Shown here in pieces: positions 24,832-37,016 of a stretch of 64,000 nucleotides of DNA (its first letter is position 1; every line of letters starts with the position of its first letter). Made by a program: the position numbers and the translations under genes. The notes under the pieces were generated by a model. It was not told where the DNA came from, did no database searches, and saw only the letters and a program-made list of their open reading frames with translations. The DNA is from Cannabis sativa (lineage: Eukaryota > Streptophyta > Magnoliopsida > Rosales > Cannabaceae): positions 39,173,660-39,237,659 of the forward strand of contig NC_083601.1 in assembly GCF_029168945.1 (NCBI RefSeq). The letters run 5' to 3'.

Positions 24832-24841
24832 CTATATATAT
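24832..24841 (+). promoter_or_regulatory. Candidate TATA box of the STP gene
   Basis: CTATATATAT lies about 180 bases upstream of the start codon. The leader between them is strongly pyrimidine-rich (CT-rich 24870-24990), as is common for highly expressed plant genes. The start of transcription is inferred. Confidence 0.5.
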
Positions 24842-25018
24842 ACCCCTACTACCATGCCTCTTCCGAAAGCTCTATATCCTCCTCTTCTTCTCCTTTGTCT
24901 ATTTACTTTATTTTAGCAGAGCTTAAGAAAATCTTGTTTTAATCTTGTTTTTCTGTCAATCTTTTTCCTTCTCTTAGCCCCAGATAGAAAGAAAGAAAGA
25001 AAGTTCAGTTGTAAGAAA

Positions 25019-27919
25019 ATGCCAGCCGTCGGAATACCTACCGGTGGTGCCGGTAAGTCCTACCCGGGGAAACTGACTCCATTTGTGACCATGACATGTA
25101 TTGTTGCAGCCATGGGCGGTCTGATTTTCGGTTACGATATTGGGATTTCAGGTACTGTAACAAACTTAACCTCTTGTATCCATACATGTTTTTTTTTCTT
25201 CCGTTTCTTTTCTTTCTTTTTTCTACCCAATGGAACTTGGACTAGTTTTTTTTACGTAGAAATCGATTTATCTAACAATTTAATCGTGGAATTTTGCAGG
25301 TGGGGTTACGTCGATGAACCCATTTTTACAAAAGTTTTTCCCGTCGGTGTACCGTAAGAAAAAGGCGGAAGAGTCGACCAATCAGTATTGCCAGTACGAC
25401 AGTCAAACTCTGACCATGTTTACTTCTTCTCTGTATCTGGCTGCCCTGATATCCTCACTGGTGGCCTCCACCGTCACCAGAAAATTCGGTCGGAAACTGT
25501 CTATGCTTTTCGGCGGTCTGCTCTTCTTTGCCGGAGCCATTCTCAATGGCTTCGCCCAAAAAGTTTGGATGTTGATCGTTGGTCGTATCTTGCTTGGTTT
25601 CGGTATAGGTTTCGCAAATCAGGTAAATCTTTCGTTTTATCCTTTTTCTTTTGAGATCTTAATTTTGATATTTATATTCTCCCTTGTTTTTATGTCTTGT
25701 TTTGTTTTGAATCAAGAAGTTTTTATTTTTATGTCTTTGCTTTCTATTTTTATTTAATTGTTTGGTTCAAAAATTAAAAAGAATGTGCTGTCGGAATAAC
25801 AAGAATTTTATTTTATTTTAATTTTTCTGCCCATGGATTTTTCTTTTATTATTTTTAACTCTGTCTTGTCTTCTTTTTCATAACATGTCTTTTTGGGATT
25901 GAAATTATTCTTATTGTTTTTATTATTGTGTGAGAAAGATTTGTTAGTTGTTTGTGTAATGTGGTTCATGCATTTTAGATCTGACAATTTTGTTAGAATA
26001 TGACAAAACAAGATTTTTCACACAAAGTTGTTTATGATCCAGATATAGGATTTCTACCTTTTTGTTTTGTTTTGTCTTTATAGTTCCTTCCTTTTTCACG
26101 AAAGTTTATGTGAATTTCTTCTCTCGTTTTCATTTTTTTTCTTTGCCATATTTTTTTTTGTTTGGTTGGTGAGAAAATGTACCCAGTGAAGAAAGCTAAA
26201 CTCAAATAAAAATTCTTACTCACCACACTCAAGTGTGAGCGTTTACTTTCAATGAGCGAGATGGGTTTGTCCTACTTGCAGTAAGCTTTTATTTACTTGG
26301 TCAAACTACCCTGATTTTCTTTGCATATGACATTGTTTGTGCACTCTTTTTCCTCATGGTGACTCATGCTTATGAACAGAATATTTCTTTCTGATAGCTG
26401 CTTTTCATTAAAATATCAATTTCTCAAAAAAAAAAAATTAATTAATGAATAATCCATAGCTTTCGTTGCAATCTCCAACTTTGATTATGTCACTTAAGAA
26501 ATTTTAGCGCTTGTTTTTTCTTTAGAGACATGACAACTTGTCACAACTCTCATCAACGTGGTCCTGAGAACGACTTTTTTTTTTGTTATTTATTTTTTAG
26601 TTTTAAATTATTGCTACATTAACATTTACCACTAGGTCCAGTACCGCCATTACTATACTAGTAATGTTTTGCTGTAAATATTAAATTCATTCTAATAATG
26701 GTGTCTTCTTAATTGCAGTCTGTGCCACTTTATCTGTCGGAGATGGCTCCATACAAATATAGGGGTGCATTAAACATTGGGTTCCAGCTCTCCATTACTA
26801 TTGGTATCCTTGTGGCTAATGTTCTAAACTATTTCTTCGCCAAGATAGAAGGTGGCTGGGGATGGAGGCTGAGTCTGGGCGGAGCTGTTGTCCCTGCCCT
26901 CATCATTACAGTTGGATCTCTTGTCCTCCCTGACACCCCAAATTCTATCATAGAGCGTGGCCAGCACGAGGAGGCCAGAATTAAGCTCCAAAGAATTCGA
27001 GGGATTGATAATGTTGATGAGGAATTTGCTGACCTTGTCGCCGCTAGTGATGCCTCAAAATTAGTTGAACATCCATGGACGATGCTTCTTCAGAGGAAGT
27101 ATAGACCACACCTCAGCATGGCTATTTTAATCCCATTCTTCCAACAACTCACCGGTATTAATGTCATCATGTTCTATGCCCCTGTTTTGTTCAACACAAT
27201 CGGGTTTGGAGACGATGCTTCACTTATGTCTGCTGTCATAACTGGGGTTGTTAACGTTGGAGCTACCTTGGTTTCCATTTATGGTGTTGATAAATGGGGT
27301 AGGAGGTTCTTGTTCCTTGAGGGTGGAGTTCAAATGCTTATTTGCCAGGTTAATTACTGAACAGAGCTAGTAGTAATTATGTTTTTTAGTGTATAAATTG
27401 AGTTGGGTTTTTGCTAAATTTCCTTCTTATTCTTGTTTTTCTCAGGCTGTGGTTGCTGCTGCCATTGGAGCTAAATTCGGAGTAGATGGTACCCCAGGAG
27501 AGTTGCCCAAGTGGTACGCCATTGTTGTGGTAGTGTTCATCTGTACTTATGTGGCTGGTTTTGCTTGGTCATGGGGTCCACTAGGATGGCTGGTACCATC
27601 TGAGATTTTCCCGTTGGAAATTCGGTCAGCTGCACAGAGTATCAATGTTTCTGTAAACATGATCTTCACTTTCATTGTGGCTCAAATTTTCTTGACAATG
27701 CTCTGCCATTTGAAGTTTGGACTCTTCATCTTCTTTGCATTCTTTGTGGTGATCATGTCCATCTTCGTCTACTTCTTCTTGCCTGAAACAAAAGGTATTC
27801 CCATTGAAGAGATGAACCAGATTTGGAGAAGCCACTGGTACTGGTCTAGGTTTGTCTCCCATGAAGATTACCCTAACGGTGGTGATGGCAATGGTGTTCA
27901 AATGGTTAAGAATGTTTAA
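25019..27919 (+). CDS. Sugar transport protein, STP1/STP12-like H+/hexose symporter
   Basis: Four exons, 25019-25151, 25300-25622, 26719-27348 and 27446-27919, join in frame to 519 residues, the normal STP length. The product is a plasma-membrane proton-coupled importer of glucose and related monosaccharides in the major facilitator superfamily. Visible hallmarks are [10 protein letters not shown] in helix 1 with D40, [15 protein letters not shown] in helix 4 with R140, the TRKFGRK loop, [14 protein letters not shown] in helix 7, [20 protein letters not shown] in helix 10, and the PETKG exit motif. D40 and R140 correspond to the proton-donor pair D42/R142 known from STP10. C75 in the lid and C449 correspond to its lid-locking disulfide. 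The N-terminal MPA start and YPGKLTPFV are typical of the STP1 group. Intron 2 is the longest (1.1 kb). No damage is seen, so this is probably a functional gene. Exact substrate range cannot be read from sequence. Confidence 0.96.
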
Positions 27920-30900
27920 TTTGGTTGGATTAAAATGGTGTTTTCTATTATTTTTTATAGGTTTTTTTTCGTAGCAGTACATACTATTTAATTGTTTGAT
28001 TGTGAAAATGGTTTTTATGAACTTATTTAATTACGTTTACAGTGTCTTAAAATTTATGCTTTCTTATGTATTACAAATTGTTCCAAATCTAAAGGAGGTT
28101 ATTGCTGTTATTAGTGATCAACACTATTGATTTAATCAAATATAGTCTAATTTGGTTACTAACATATAAATATCTAGTTTCTGTACACGTATTTACCCTT
28201 AAATCATGTTTTTGCAGAAAATGGCCATTAAATTCTCCTGATTTCTTCTTTATTCCTTTGTTTTTTTCCTCCCAGTTTTCTGATTTTGGGTTTTGAATTA
28301 TTTAAACGATGACTTTGTTCGATTTAATCAGAAAAATAAGAAAATTTACCAAAATGTGGTGTGGCCCAAAAGCTTTTGAAGTAAGCGAGAACGTGGCGAA
28401 TAAATAAGCTGCAAAAGTCTTAAAAAAAAGAAAAAAGAAAAAAGTTGATCCTTTGGGGTGTTTTTGGGTTTGAGTAGTAGTAGTTCTGCGGAATCGAACA
28501 CTTGGTTTTTTTTTCCAAATAATAATAAAATAAAACTATGTGAAGTTTATATTGTGGTTAGTGAGCACATGTATTGACAACCGAAGCCATTATTTATTTA
28601 TTTTTTTTGTGAGAAAAAAGAAGCCATTATTCTCACCGAGCTATTAATTCCTCCCCTTCCAAAAAAAAAAAAAAAAAAAAACAAGAGGTCATTATTCTCT
28701 TTAATTATAATAGTTTTTTTATAATTTTTTTCTTTCAATTTATTTTTTTAAAAAATATATCTATCATATAAAATTAAATTATAATTTAAAAATTATAATA
28801 AAAAATACATGTGAACTTTTATTAGAAAAAATAAAAAAAATTATGAAAATAAAATTAAAATAAATATTGAAATTAAGACAAAATAATATGATAAAAATTA
28901 AAAAAATATATTAAAATTAATTTTCAAAAATTATTTTAGGTTTAATTTTTTTAAATATTAGTGTGTAATTATTTTGTGGGATACAAATAAAATTTCCCTT
29001 AATATATATGCCTCAAAAGTAAAAAAGGAATTGAAGGTAATAGAAATTACCCATGTTTCCAAGTAATAAAAAAGAGAAAATAATGGGGGATTTTATATAT
29101 ATATGGTTTTTAAGATATAAATTTTCAAAAATATAATTTTTTCTAAAAAAAGTTATTTTATAGAAATTTTTTGAAGAAAGTTAAAATATATCGGAAATAA
29201 GGTAATTGTTTAGTCCTCTCGTTACTTTCAGCTTTTTCTTGTTTATTTTTTTCATAAAATATTTTTTTTAAGAAAAATCATAAATTGTACACAAAAAAAA
29301 ATATAAAAGCCCATAACATTTATAATTAGCATTTAAGTTGATAAGAATTCTGAATAATTATTATATTATTGCTGCTTACGGTCATAAAGGTACCATCAAA
29401 GTAAAGAAAAAGTAAGAAGAAAATAAAAAATTAAATCATCAGAATTAACATTTACCCGTGAAGCGAGGAGGATTGAAAAAAAAAAGTGAATAATTTAGTG
29501 ATGATAAAGAGAGAGACTATGCATGATATGATAGTCATACGTTGGATATGTAGTTATGTGAAATGTAAAATGGTTAAGTGAAGTGGCTACCGATTAGTCT
29601 ATATACTCTGAATTGATTCTTCAGGTAATAAGTTGGTGAGAACCTTCATCTTTAGTGGCTCAATTTCATCACCTTATTTATTTGTTTATTTATTTTTCTC
29701 CTTTTTTGTGATGACAATATCTAGTGGCATCATTCTTGTAATCATCATCCACAAAATTCAACCACAACAAAATGTTGTAACATCAACAACCATATGCCAA
29801 TTTTCTAGCCATATACATAAAAGTAAGAAATTGGGAGGGAAAATATATCAGAACCCACTTTGTTTGGAAAGAGGAAATGAGATTCATCAAATGAATGATC
29901 TATTATTTGCCTTATACATTAACTTTATTCCTTCCAACTTCATCATCCAAGTGGAGGAATCATAATTCACATGCTTTTTGGGTATAGTTCACCTTTTTTG
30001 TATTATTATTTTATTTCTACCCTTGTAATAATGATCCTCCAAGACTTTTGTGTGTCTTAAGAAGCTTCGTGGTGACACCCATAAACATATTGTATAAAAG
30101 AAGTGGATAAAAAATAAAATACAATCAATCATATACCCATATATATATATAGATAATAGCAAGGCCAACAATACATTTTAGATGAGTTGTTAGTCAATTT
30201 AATCACGGGCCTCATTATGAAGCAAAAGAAGAATTGCATGATATACTAATGCACCTTTATATGTGTATTGAATTGCTACCACTTCCCCTCCAAGCATCTT
30301 ATGTTTTTGGATTAAATTGGATAAGAGGAATTTCCAGTTTTCTCTTATCTAAAATAAGAGATACACAAGAACCTACGGGTATCCTATGCTTACCAAATTG
30401 ATTTTATAGGCACTACTTTCTTTATATATCCATTTTGGCACCTATCTTTTCTAGGTCCTTTTTTTTTTTGCAAATTAATATAGTACTGCCCCTCTAAAGA
30501 GGGAATAAGTATAAAGGGAGGGGAGCGCCTTTGACAGATTCGCTCCGTGATTTTGTGACTTTTATTTTGCCTCCAGTTTTGAAGCCAAAATGGAATATAC
30601 ATACATATATATACACTTAGCAATATATATGCCATTATCTGATCTGCGTACCCATTTACTATACTTATTAGTAGACCGTAGAAGATTGTGGATTAGAGAG
30701 TAAAAATATTATAGCTTTCATCGACTTTGTTGGGCTTCATTTACTGGAAGAGACCCATAATCCACATCCACATGCAAGAGGAAAGATTTACGACCCAAAT
30801 AAGGTGGCTAAAAATACTAGACCAGAATTATATGCACTTTTGAAAATGACGTTCACTAAACCCATAGCCATGGCCCATGGAGCAGCTATATTTATAGGAG

Positions 30901-31103
30901 CCATAAAAAAAACCATAAATTGATTGCCAACTGATACATAGCAAAATCCTCATATTGGATACAACAAAGAACTACATTGAGAAACGAAATTAAGAAAGAA
31001 AAAAAAAACCAAAAATAGCTAGGATTCATATGCATTCAAGATTAATTATTGCATATTTCATTTATTATTATATAGTATATATAGTTGAGCATTGGATGTG
31101 GTC
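27920..31103. other. Intergenic DNA between STP gene and LysM array
   Basis: The first 200 bases are presumably the STP 3' UTR. The remainder is AT-rich, with an A run at 28663-28681 and no gene. The 110-codon frame at 29633-29965 has no family resemblance and no promoter logic, and I do not accept it. The last 100 bases are presumably the 3' UTR of LysM gene 1, which is read from the other strand. Confidence 0.5.
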
Positions 31104-31532
31104 TCATTTTGCAGTACCACTTACACAAAGCCATTGGCCAACGAAGAGAGTGGTACAGTTGAGATTGGGGTTGAGGCTGTTAAAAGTTTGAGTGGACAAG
31201 CCAAAAAATTGGGCTACTGCAAAGCAAGTATCACCTTGCCCTATCCCATACACTTGATTGCAGTCCACCTTAGGGGTCCTCAACTGCTTCGGCTTTCCCT
31301 TGCTGCCAAACACCGCTGCTTAGACAAACAAAATAAGTTTATATATAAATAATAATGAAAAAACACCAACACAATTATATTTCTAGCTATATAATCATAT
31401 GTATATATAGATAAATAAGCTAAACTTACATCCAAAAAGCTTGGCGTCAGCCATTGACACGATGAAAATGAGTGAGAGGACTAAATACAGGTTAAAGAAC
31501 AATATTGCGTGAGCATTATTAGTCTTCGCCAT
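31104..31532 (-). CDS. Small secreted LysM-domain protein 1
   Basis: Exon 1 (31430-31532) encodes a signal peptide with hydrophobic core ILFFNLYLVLSLIFIVSMADA. Exon 2 (31104-31315) encodes the rest, and the joined product has 104 residues. The phase-1 intron lies just after the signal peptide. The mature part is a basic linker followed by one LysM domain (about residues 52-96) with CNQVYGIGQGDTCFAVA and the NPNLNC..LFVGQWLCV end. The four cysteines could form two disulfides. LysM domains bind N-acetylglucosamine polymers such as chitin fragments or peptidoglycan. No membrane anchor, GPI signal or kinase is present, so an apoplastic soluble protein is inferred. This is the most divergent member of the four-gene array (basic KGKPKQLRTPK linker, C-terminus VSGTAK). 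Its function is unknown. Small extracellular LysM proteins of this type have been linked to fungal symbiosis and defence in other plants, but that does not prove a role here. Confidence 0.88.
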
Positions 31533-31643
31533 ATTATAATTGTCTTTCGAGTTGTTATCTTATTTCTATATATATCGTCTTTGAATATATATAATTATAA
31601 TTTCAATTTATATTGGTGAGATTAGTTACTTCAATTCTTCAAG

Positions 31644-31651
31644 TATTTATA
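31644..31651 (-). promoter_or_regulatory. TATA box of LysM gene 1
   Basis: The minus strand reads TATAAATA about 110 bases upstream of the start codon. It belongs to the 'type A' promoter block (about 31640-31830) that is clearly homologous to the upstream region of LysM gene 3. Confidence 0.65.
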
Positions 31652-31830
31652 GAAATAAGGGTTATAGAAACAAAAACATTGTTGCTCCAAACTGTAGTGG
31701 ATTGAAACAATAAGAATTTTCAATTGTGGCGATTATTATAATATATCATAAAATATATATATATAATGTAGGATCTACTTAGCACATTTCACATAACAAT
31801 ATCATATTGTTACATAGACCAACTTATTTA
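31652..31830 (-). promoter_or_regulatory. Type A upstream block shared by LysM genes 1 and 3
   Basis: Words such as AAACAAAAACATTGTTGCT, ATGGATTGARACAATAA-like sequence, GATTTTCAATT, and CTTAGCA..TTTCACAT followed by GTTACATAG.CCAACTTATT occur in the same order at 31670-31830 and at 41537-41700. Genes 2 and 4 lack this block and share a different one. Confidence 0.7.
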
Positions 31831-32792
31831 TTAACACGATATGGCTGTTACTTATGGATAGGTTGGTGACAAATATTCCTCTATATTTTTTTTGGCCAGG
31901 TAGAGAAATTAATTGACTTTCTATCGTACAATATATATGGCCGTCTTAATTAAATAATTAATTAATGCTATTATTGTTTGCTTAACCAATGGAATATTAG
32001 TTTTTGTTAAACTCAGATACTATGGAAGATAAGAAACTTTTGTTGATATCAACGGTCAAGTTAATTTTTTTTTTTTTTGACAAAATAGTAAAACACTAAT
32101 AAAATAATAGACATTTATACAAAAAATCTAATTAGCGGATTACTCATTCATTTTATATAAAGTATTTTATTTACACACATTAACTCTAATTTGGGACTTA
32201 CTCTACTAAATTAATTTAGTCCAACTCCAACAAAAATAGAAACCAAAAAAAAAAAAAAAAAAGAAAGAGCCAACATTTAGCTAGTATAGAAGGAAAGGAA
32301 ACACACTCATTTTTTCGTTGCAAATTAAAGATTGTAAACATTGTTCTTTGCTAGATGAATGAAATGAAGCTGTGAGACATTTGCAATGAAGTAATAAAAA
32401 GTAAACCCATCATGTCCAATAATGTATATGTGATGAGGACTAGATTCGGCTGACTGGTAACGATCTAACTAACTAAACAGTTGAAATATAGAAACTGTTA
32501 TTCTAGCTTTACATCTACCATAACACTCATTACCCGAAACATAGCCTAACTAACAAACTAATAAAAAACCAAACCAAACCAATATCTTAACACTCATTAC
32601 CTAATAGTCTTTTCTATTTCTTATGTCATGTACCCAAAACTAATCGAGACCCCATTTTATCAGCCCAAGCCCAAAAGACGGCTTGCTTTACATAACATGT
32701 TAATGTTACAATAACATTTTGTATTTCTTTCACCAAAAATATATATGAATATTTTGTATATCAAAATTATGTTTATAGAAATAAGAATTATT
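31831..32792. other. AT-rich intergenic DNA
   Basis: No gene, and no delimitable repeat apart from poly-A/T runs. Confidence 0.5.
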
Positions 32793-32800
32793 TCAAAATA

Positions 32801-33533
32801 AGGGTGTTCACAAAGTATCTGATCAAATCAAATCCAATCCAATCCAATCTGCAAAATGCGGATATCCGCACTTGTGCGGATTGGATTGGATTGAAAAATC
32901 TAAAATCCGCACTTGTGCGGATTGGATGTTGTTTGACCTCAAAAAGTAATCAATCCAATCCAATCCGCACTTAATTATATATATATTTTTTTAAAAAAAT
33001 ATAATATATAATATATATTAATTAAAAAAAGACACAAACTTCTAATTTCTTAATCATTTTTAGTAATGTATTGAGTTGGTGCATTTTATTTATTTTGTAA
33101 TAAAAAATATAAGAAAAATAATTCTTATTCACATAGACACATACACATAAAGTTTAAATATATATATACTAGTTTATTTATTTTAGTAATAGATACATAT
33201 ATATTTTAGTGTAAATTTAAAGATAAGTATATATATATTGATATATACGTATATTGGTTTAATTTGTATATAAATAGAGATGTAAATAGATTATTATTGG
33301 AGATTAAGAAACAATAACTTTTTTTTTAATTTTTTTTCTATGAAATATTAAATAATTTATTATGAAAAAAATAACCGATCCAAAATAATCGATCCAATCC
33401 GCACTATTGCGGATTGGATTGGATTGGATTTAAACTCTTATGCGGATCGGATTGGATCCATGAAATCCGTACTTAGTGCGGATTGGATGTTGTTTGACTA
33501 AAAAAGTGTGGATTGAATTGGATGAACACCACT
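32801..33533. mobile_element. hAT-like TAGGGGTGT-type element, near complete
   Basis: The element runs from AGGGTGTTCA to TGAACACCACT, about 730 bp. It is flanked by TCAAAATA (32793-32800) and ACAAAATA (33534-33541), a 7-of-8 duplication. Both subterminal regions are tandem arrays of GATTGGATTGGATT / AATCCAATCCAATCC words with TGCGGAT(T) and ATCCGCACTTGTGCGGAT palindromes. The middle is AT-rich and non-coding. Confidence 0.75.
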
Positions 33534-33923
33534 ACAAAATACCTAAAAATAATAAGAACAAATTAACCTTTTTTAATAGATTTTTGTTTTATTTTTACAT
33601 TTTTACAAACTAATGTTTTAAGATTTTTCTAAGAAAAGACGTTTGTTACACATTGTTTTCACAATAATTTTCATGTTATGAAAACATAGAATATATAATG
33701 TTGCGTCAACATAAAATAATGTTATTTTTTCTTTCATAAAAAAATATTCCCTAAAAATATAAAAAAAATAAACAATAAAGATTTATAAATAAACAAGATA
33801 AATCAAAATTAAAAATAATACAAAAGACAAACTACATGAACTAATGAATATTAAAAAAAAATAATGATAAAATAGATGGACCACACTGAAAGAGTAGCTC
33901 GTTTGCTTTGAACTAGACTTTAA

Positions 33924-34156
33924 GGGCTCATTTGGTATGTTATATTAAGTTGTATTGTACTGTATTATATTGAATTGGATTATGTATCATATTTTTATAT
34001 AATATTATGTTAAATTTTAATTTATATTAAAATATTATATATTTGTGTCCATAAAAATCAATATCATAGTTTTACATAAAAATATTGCATAAAATATAAT
34101 TCAATATAATATTATACAATACAATACGATGTAATACGGCGTACCAAACGAATCCA
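33924..34156. mobile_element. MITE with long terminal inverted repeats, GGGCTCATTTGGTA type
   Basis: The left end GGGCTCATTTGGTATG and the following 50 bases are matched in reverse complement by the right end (GTACCAAACGAATCC). The arms contain TATTGTACTGTATTATATT / AATACAATACGATG-like words. A target duplication is not clear, so the superfamily is uncertain. Confidence 0.6.
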
Positions 34157-34401
34157 AAAAGTACTTGTTACTCGTTAGGAGCTGTTTCATAACTTAAAAT
34201 TGAAAACAATTTTTAAAAACAAAAAAATAACTTTTGAAAACTAATAAGGATATTTGGCAAAAAAATTTCTAAAAAATGAGTTAACAAAAACAAAAATCAG
34301 AAAACTATCACAAATTGATTTTCTATTTTATAAAAGAATTTTCTGACATGTATTTTTTTTAACATTTTTTCTCGCATACACGTGGGTCCCAAACCCAAGT
34401 C

Positions 34402-34722
34402 CAGGGTATGGGTTGGAGTTTGGATTTTGAGTTCGAGTTCAGGTTTTCAAATTCGAGATTCGAGATTTGGGATCCGACATTTGGGTTCAGGGCGGGATTC
34501 GGGTCTTGGTCTAGTTTTGGGTTCGGTACGAGTTTGGGTTTAGGTTCGGGGTGTGGGGTTCGGGTTCGAGTTTGGGTCGCACTGCCAGTCTAAGTTTGGG
34601 GCCAAGGTCTGGGTCTGAGTCCGAGGTTCAAGGTTCGAGGTCTAGGGTTCATGGTCTTATTAAGTCTAGGGCTGGGTCTGGGTCGCGCAGTCGAGTCGGG
34701 TTCGGGGTCCGGGTCTCAAGTC
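34402..34722 (+). repeat. Degenerate GGGTTYGRGTTYGGGT minisatellite with G4 potential
   Basis: Some 320 bases consist almost only of imperfect units such as GGGTTCGGGTTCGAGTTTGGG on the plus strand, with strong G over C skew. 34548-34576 has four G-runs of at least three, separated by loops of 3, 3 and 9 bases, enough for a candidate G-quadruplex. Frames through it encode monotonous Gly/Phe/Ser or Leu/Gly/Arg strings and are not genes. Confidence 0.75.
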
Positions 34723-34723
34723 T

Positions 34724-35474
34724 TAGGGGTGTACATCAAACCGCTCAAACCGCCCGCACTGCAAAAAAAATGTGGTTTGAAATTATTCGCGGTGCGGTTG
34801 CGGTTTGAATTTTTCCCAAACCGCGTGGTGCGGTGCGGTTTGCGGTTTTGAATTATTAAACCGCAATTCAAACCGCACCGCATCTTTTAAAATTTCAATT
34901 TTTATATTTATTTTATTAAGCCCATACATATGAGCCCAACCCAAGCCTATAAATCTTAGGGCAAAATCCATAACTCTTCACAAACCCTCTCTTCTTAACA
35001 ACAAACCCAAGCCAATACATGTGTATTAAAATTTGGAGTTGGAAGTTTGTGTTTGTTTTATTTTTAATCTATTGATGTAAGTATGTTAGTTGTATATTTA
35101 TATTGTTGTTGGAACTTAATTAGTTTCAAGTTTGTTATTTTGATTTAGGTATGTTGTTGAAACTTTAAAAAGATTATTGAGTTATTGTTGTTGTTATAAC
35201 TTTTATTAGTCTCAAGTTTGTTGTATTTTCTTAAGTGTTTTGGAATAATTATATTAATGATAGTTTAATTATTTTATGATGAATTCAACAAAAAAAATTG
35301 TGATAGTTCAAACCGGATAAACCGCACCGCACCGCTTCATTTTTTGCGGTGCAGTTTTTGCGGTTTTTTAGTATCGCGGTGCGGGTGCGGTTTGGAAAAT
35401 TAGAAAAATCGCATGTGCGGGTTGGTTTGAAAAAATAGTGAAAAATCGCACCACCCGCACCGCGAACACCCCTA
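34724..35474. mobile_element. hAT-like TAGGGGTGT element nested in G-rich repeat
   Basis: The element runs from TAGGGGTGTACATC to GCGAACACCCCTA, 751 bp, with flanks TCAAGTCT (34716-34723) and CCAAGTCT (35475-35482), a 7-of-8 duplication. Subterminal arrays are built from GCGGTTTG / AACCGCACCGC words, different from the ATCCAATCC words of the copy at 32801 but placed identically. The centre is AT-rich and without a transposase. Confidence 0.8.
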
Positions 35475-35896
35475 CCAAGTCTTAGTTCGAGGCCTGGTCT
35501 AAGGAAAGACTGATTCATGTCGTGGTATGGTATAGTATATTGAAGTTTTTTTTTTTTTTTTTTTTTTTTTTGGGAAAAAAAGATCTAAAAATAGATTTTA
35601 AAAAATATTAGCCAAACACCGTTAAATTTTTAAAATGACAAAAAAATCCCTTCTTAATCTTACTATTGAAAACATAATTTTAAAAATTAAAAATTGAAAA
35701 CAAGCTCAAACAAGCTCTTAGTTTTACTACTATTATTATTAGAATGAATTATTTATTTATTTATTTAAAATGACTAAAAGAAGATAGGGCTCTCACAATA
35801 CTACATAAACAATGTGGTCACTTTATATGTGCATCATTCCTTTTTAAGGAATTAAAAGGGTTTAATATGTATCGTAATATAATTATAAATTAAGTG

Positions 35897-36340
35897 GGTG
35901 TTTAGCAATTTTTATTTTTTATTTTTTGAACACAAAAAATGAAAGCAAAAATTGTATTTTTAAAATTTTATTTTCACAAAATAAAAATATATTCAATAAC
36001 CATTTTTATTTTTTAATTTTAAAAATAAAAATTAAAAACGTGTTCTATAACTTTTATTTTCAGTTTTATTTTTTGATTTTATTTAAGTCGAGTTCAAGTC
36101 CGTCTCTGAGTTTGGGGTCGTGGTCTTAATCCGAGACTAGAGCCATGGTTGGAGTCTGTGAACCAAGATTCAGGTTAGGGTCGGAGTCCTAAATATTAAT
36201 TAAGAAAAAAAATGTTTATAAAAATTTTGAAAGTAATTTTTTATTTTGTTAAAAATTTTGATTCTCAAATAAAAATTGAAAAACATAAAAATATTTTATA
36301 GAACAAGTTTTTAAAAAATATTTTCATTTTTTTAATTAAA
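35897..36340. repeat. Second copy of the composite G-rich repeat, truncated
   Basis: TTTTTATTTTTTATTTTTTGAAC sequence, a short AT-rich arm, the G-rich words GTCGAGTTCAAGTCCG...GGGTCGGAGTCC (36085-36190) and the AAAATTTTGATTCTCA flank occur in the order seen at 3430-3720. Only one boundary is recognisable. Confidence 0.5.
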
Positions 36341-36436
36341 AAAATATTCACAAACTCACCATAATTAACATTAAGAGGGAGAAGTGAATGAATAGAGAGG
36401 AGATGAGGGAGAGAGATGGAAGGAGACAATAAATCT

Positions 36437-36764
36437 ACTTGTTTTGGCAAGAAGGATTGGGGGAGGAAAGTGATAGGTAGATGGAGAGAAAATTCTTCTA
36501 AATCCCCAATTTATGAATGGAAGGATTCATGCTCTTCTTCTTCAATTATTAAAATTACAAAAATACTCCCATAATATATTATTAAGAAATTACTGAGAAT
36601 ATTATAATTTCATAAATAAATACTCTCCATCCTTCCATCAATTCATCCCTTCTACTAAATAACTTAAAAAGAATTGCTACTCTCATCTCCCTCATTCTTA
36701 TTCAAAATCCTCCACCAACTGTCTATCCTCCTTATTCTCCATCCTTCCTAACAAACATAGCCTA
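36437..36764. mobile_element. Probable MITE with inverted ends
   Basis: The left edge TTGTTTTGGCAAGAAGGATTGGGGGAGGA resembles the reverse complement of the right edge (TCCTCCTTATTCTCCATCCTTCCTAACAAAC read backwards). The element is about 330 bp with an AT-rich interior. Ends and duplication are uncertain. Confidence 0.4.
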
Positions 36765-37016
36765 AAATGCTTTGGACTGCGCTCATATATGTAATATATA
36801 AGAACTTAACAATGAAAGAGGGCTTTGTTTTGAATAGGGATCAGTCTTATTCATGGACTTATATATTGTCAAGAAATAAAATGCTAGAAACAAACAAAGT
36901 ACATTTCATTAAAATGGGAAATGAAACAGGTATATTAGGTCTCTGTTTCTTTATTCATAAAAAAGAGGATAATCGTAGATATTATTATAACTTGTTCCGA
37001 CATTGGTAGAAGAAAT
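36765..37016 (-). other. 3' flank of LysM gene 2
   Basis: The segment 36945-37016 (TTTATTCATAAAAAAGAGGATAAT, then TTGTTCC..ATTGGTAGAA) is homologous to the 3' flank of gene 3 (40915-41007) and to 44330-44401, the displaced 3' flank of gene 4. It probably holds the 3' UTR. Confidence 0.6.

Larger units (their letters stand above)
34178..35719. mobile_element. Composite repeat with inverted ends carrying a G-rich minisatellite and a nested hAT element
   Basis: The left edge GGAGCTGTTTCATAACTT...AATTGAAAACAATTTTTAAAAA is mirrored at the right edge by TTTTAAAAATTAAAAATTGAAAACAAGC...AAACAAGCTC. This suggests an element with long inverted repeats, possibly Mutator-like. Between them lie the G-rich degenerate minisatellite (34402-34722), a nested hAT-like insertion (34724-35474), and the rest of the minisatellite. 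A 30-base T run (about 35547-35571) follows. No target duplication is seen. Confidence 0.5.

Noticed and set aside
27626..27982. 118-codon minus-strand frame
   Set aside because: Antisense shadow of the last STP exon.
29633..29965. 110-codon open frame with hydrophobic start
   Set aside because: No recognisable family, strong AT bias and no splice or promoter support. Chance frames of this size are expected in this composition.
31092..31352. 86-codon plus-strand frame
   Set aside because: Antisense shadow of exon 2 of LysM gene 1.
34408..34851. Several Gly/Phe/Ser- or Leu-rich open frames
   Set aside because: They are translations of the G-rich minisatellite and the edge of a hAT-like element, so low-complexity artefacts.
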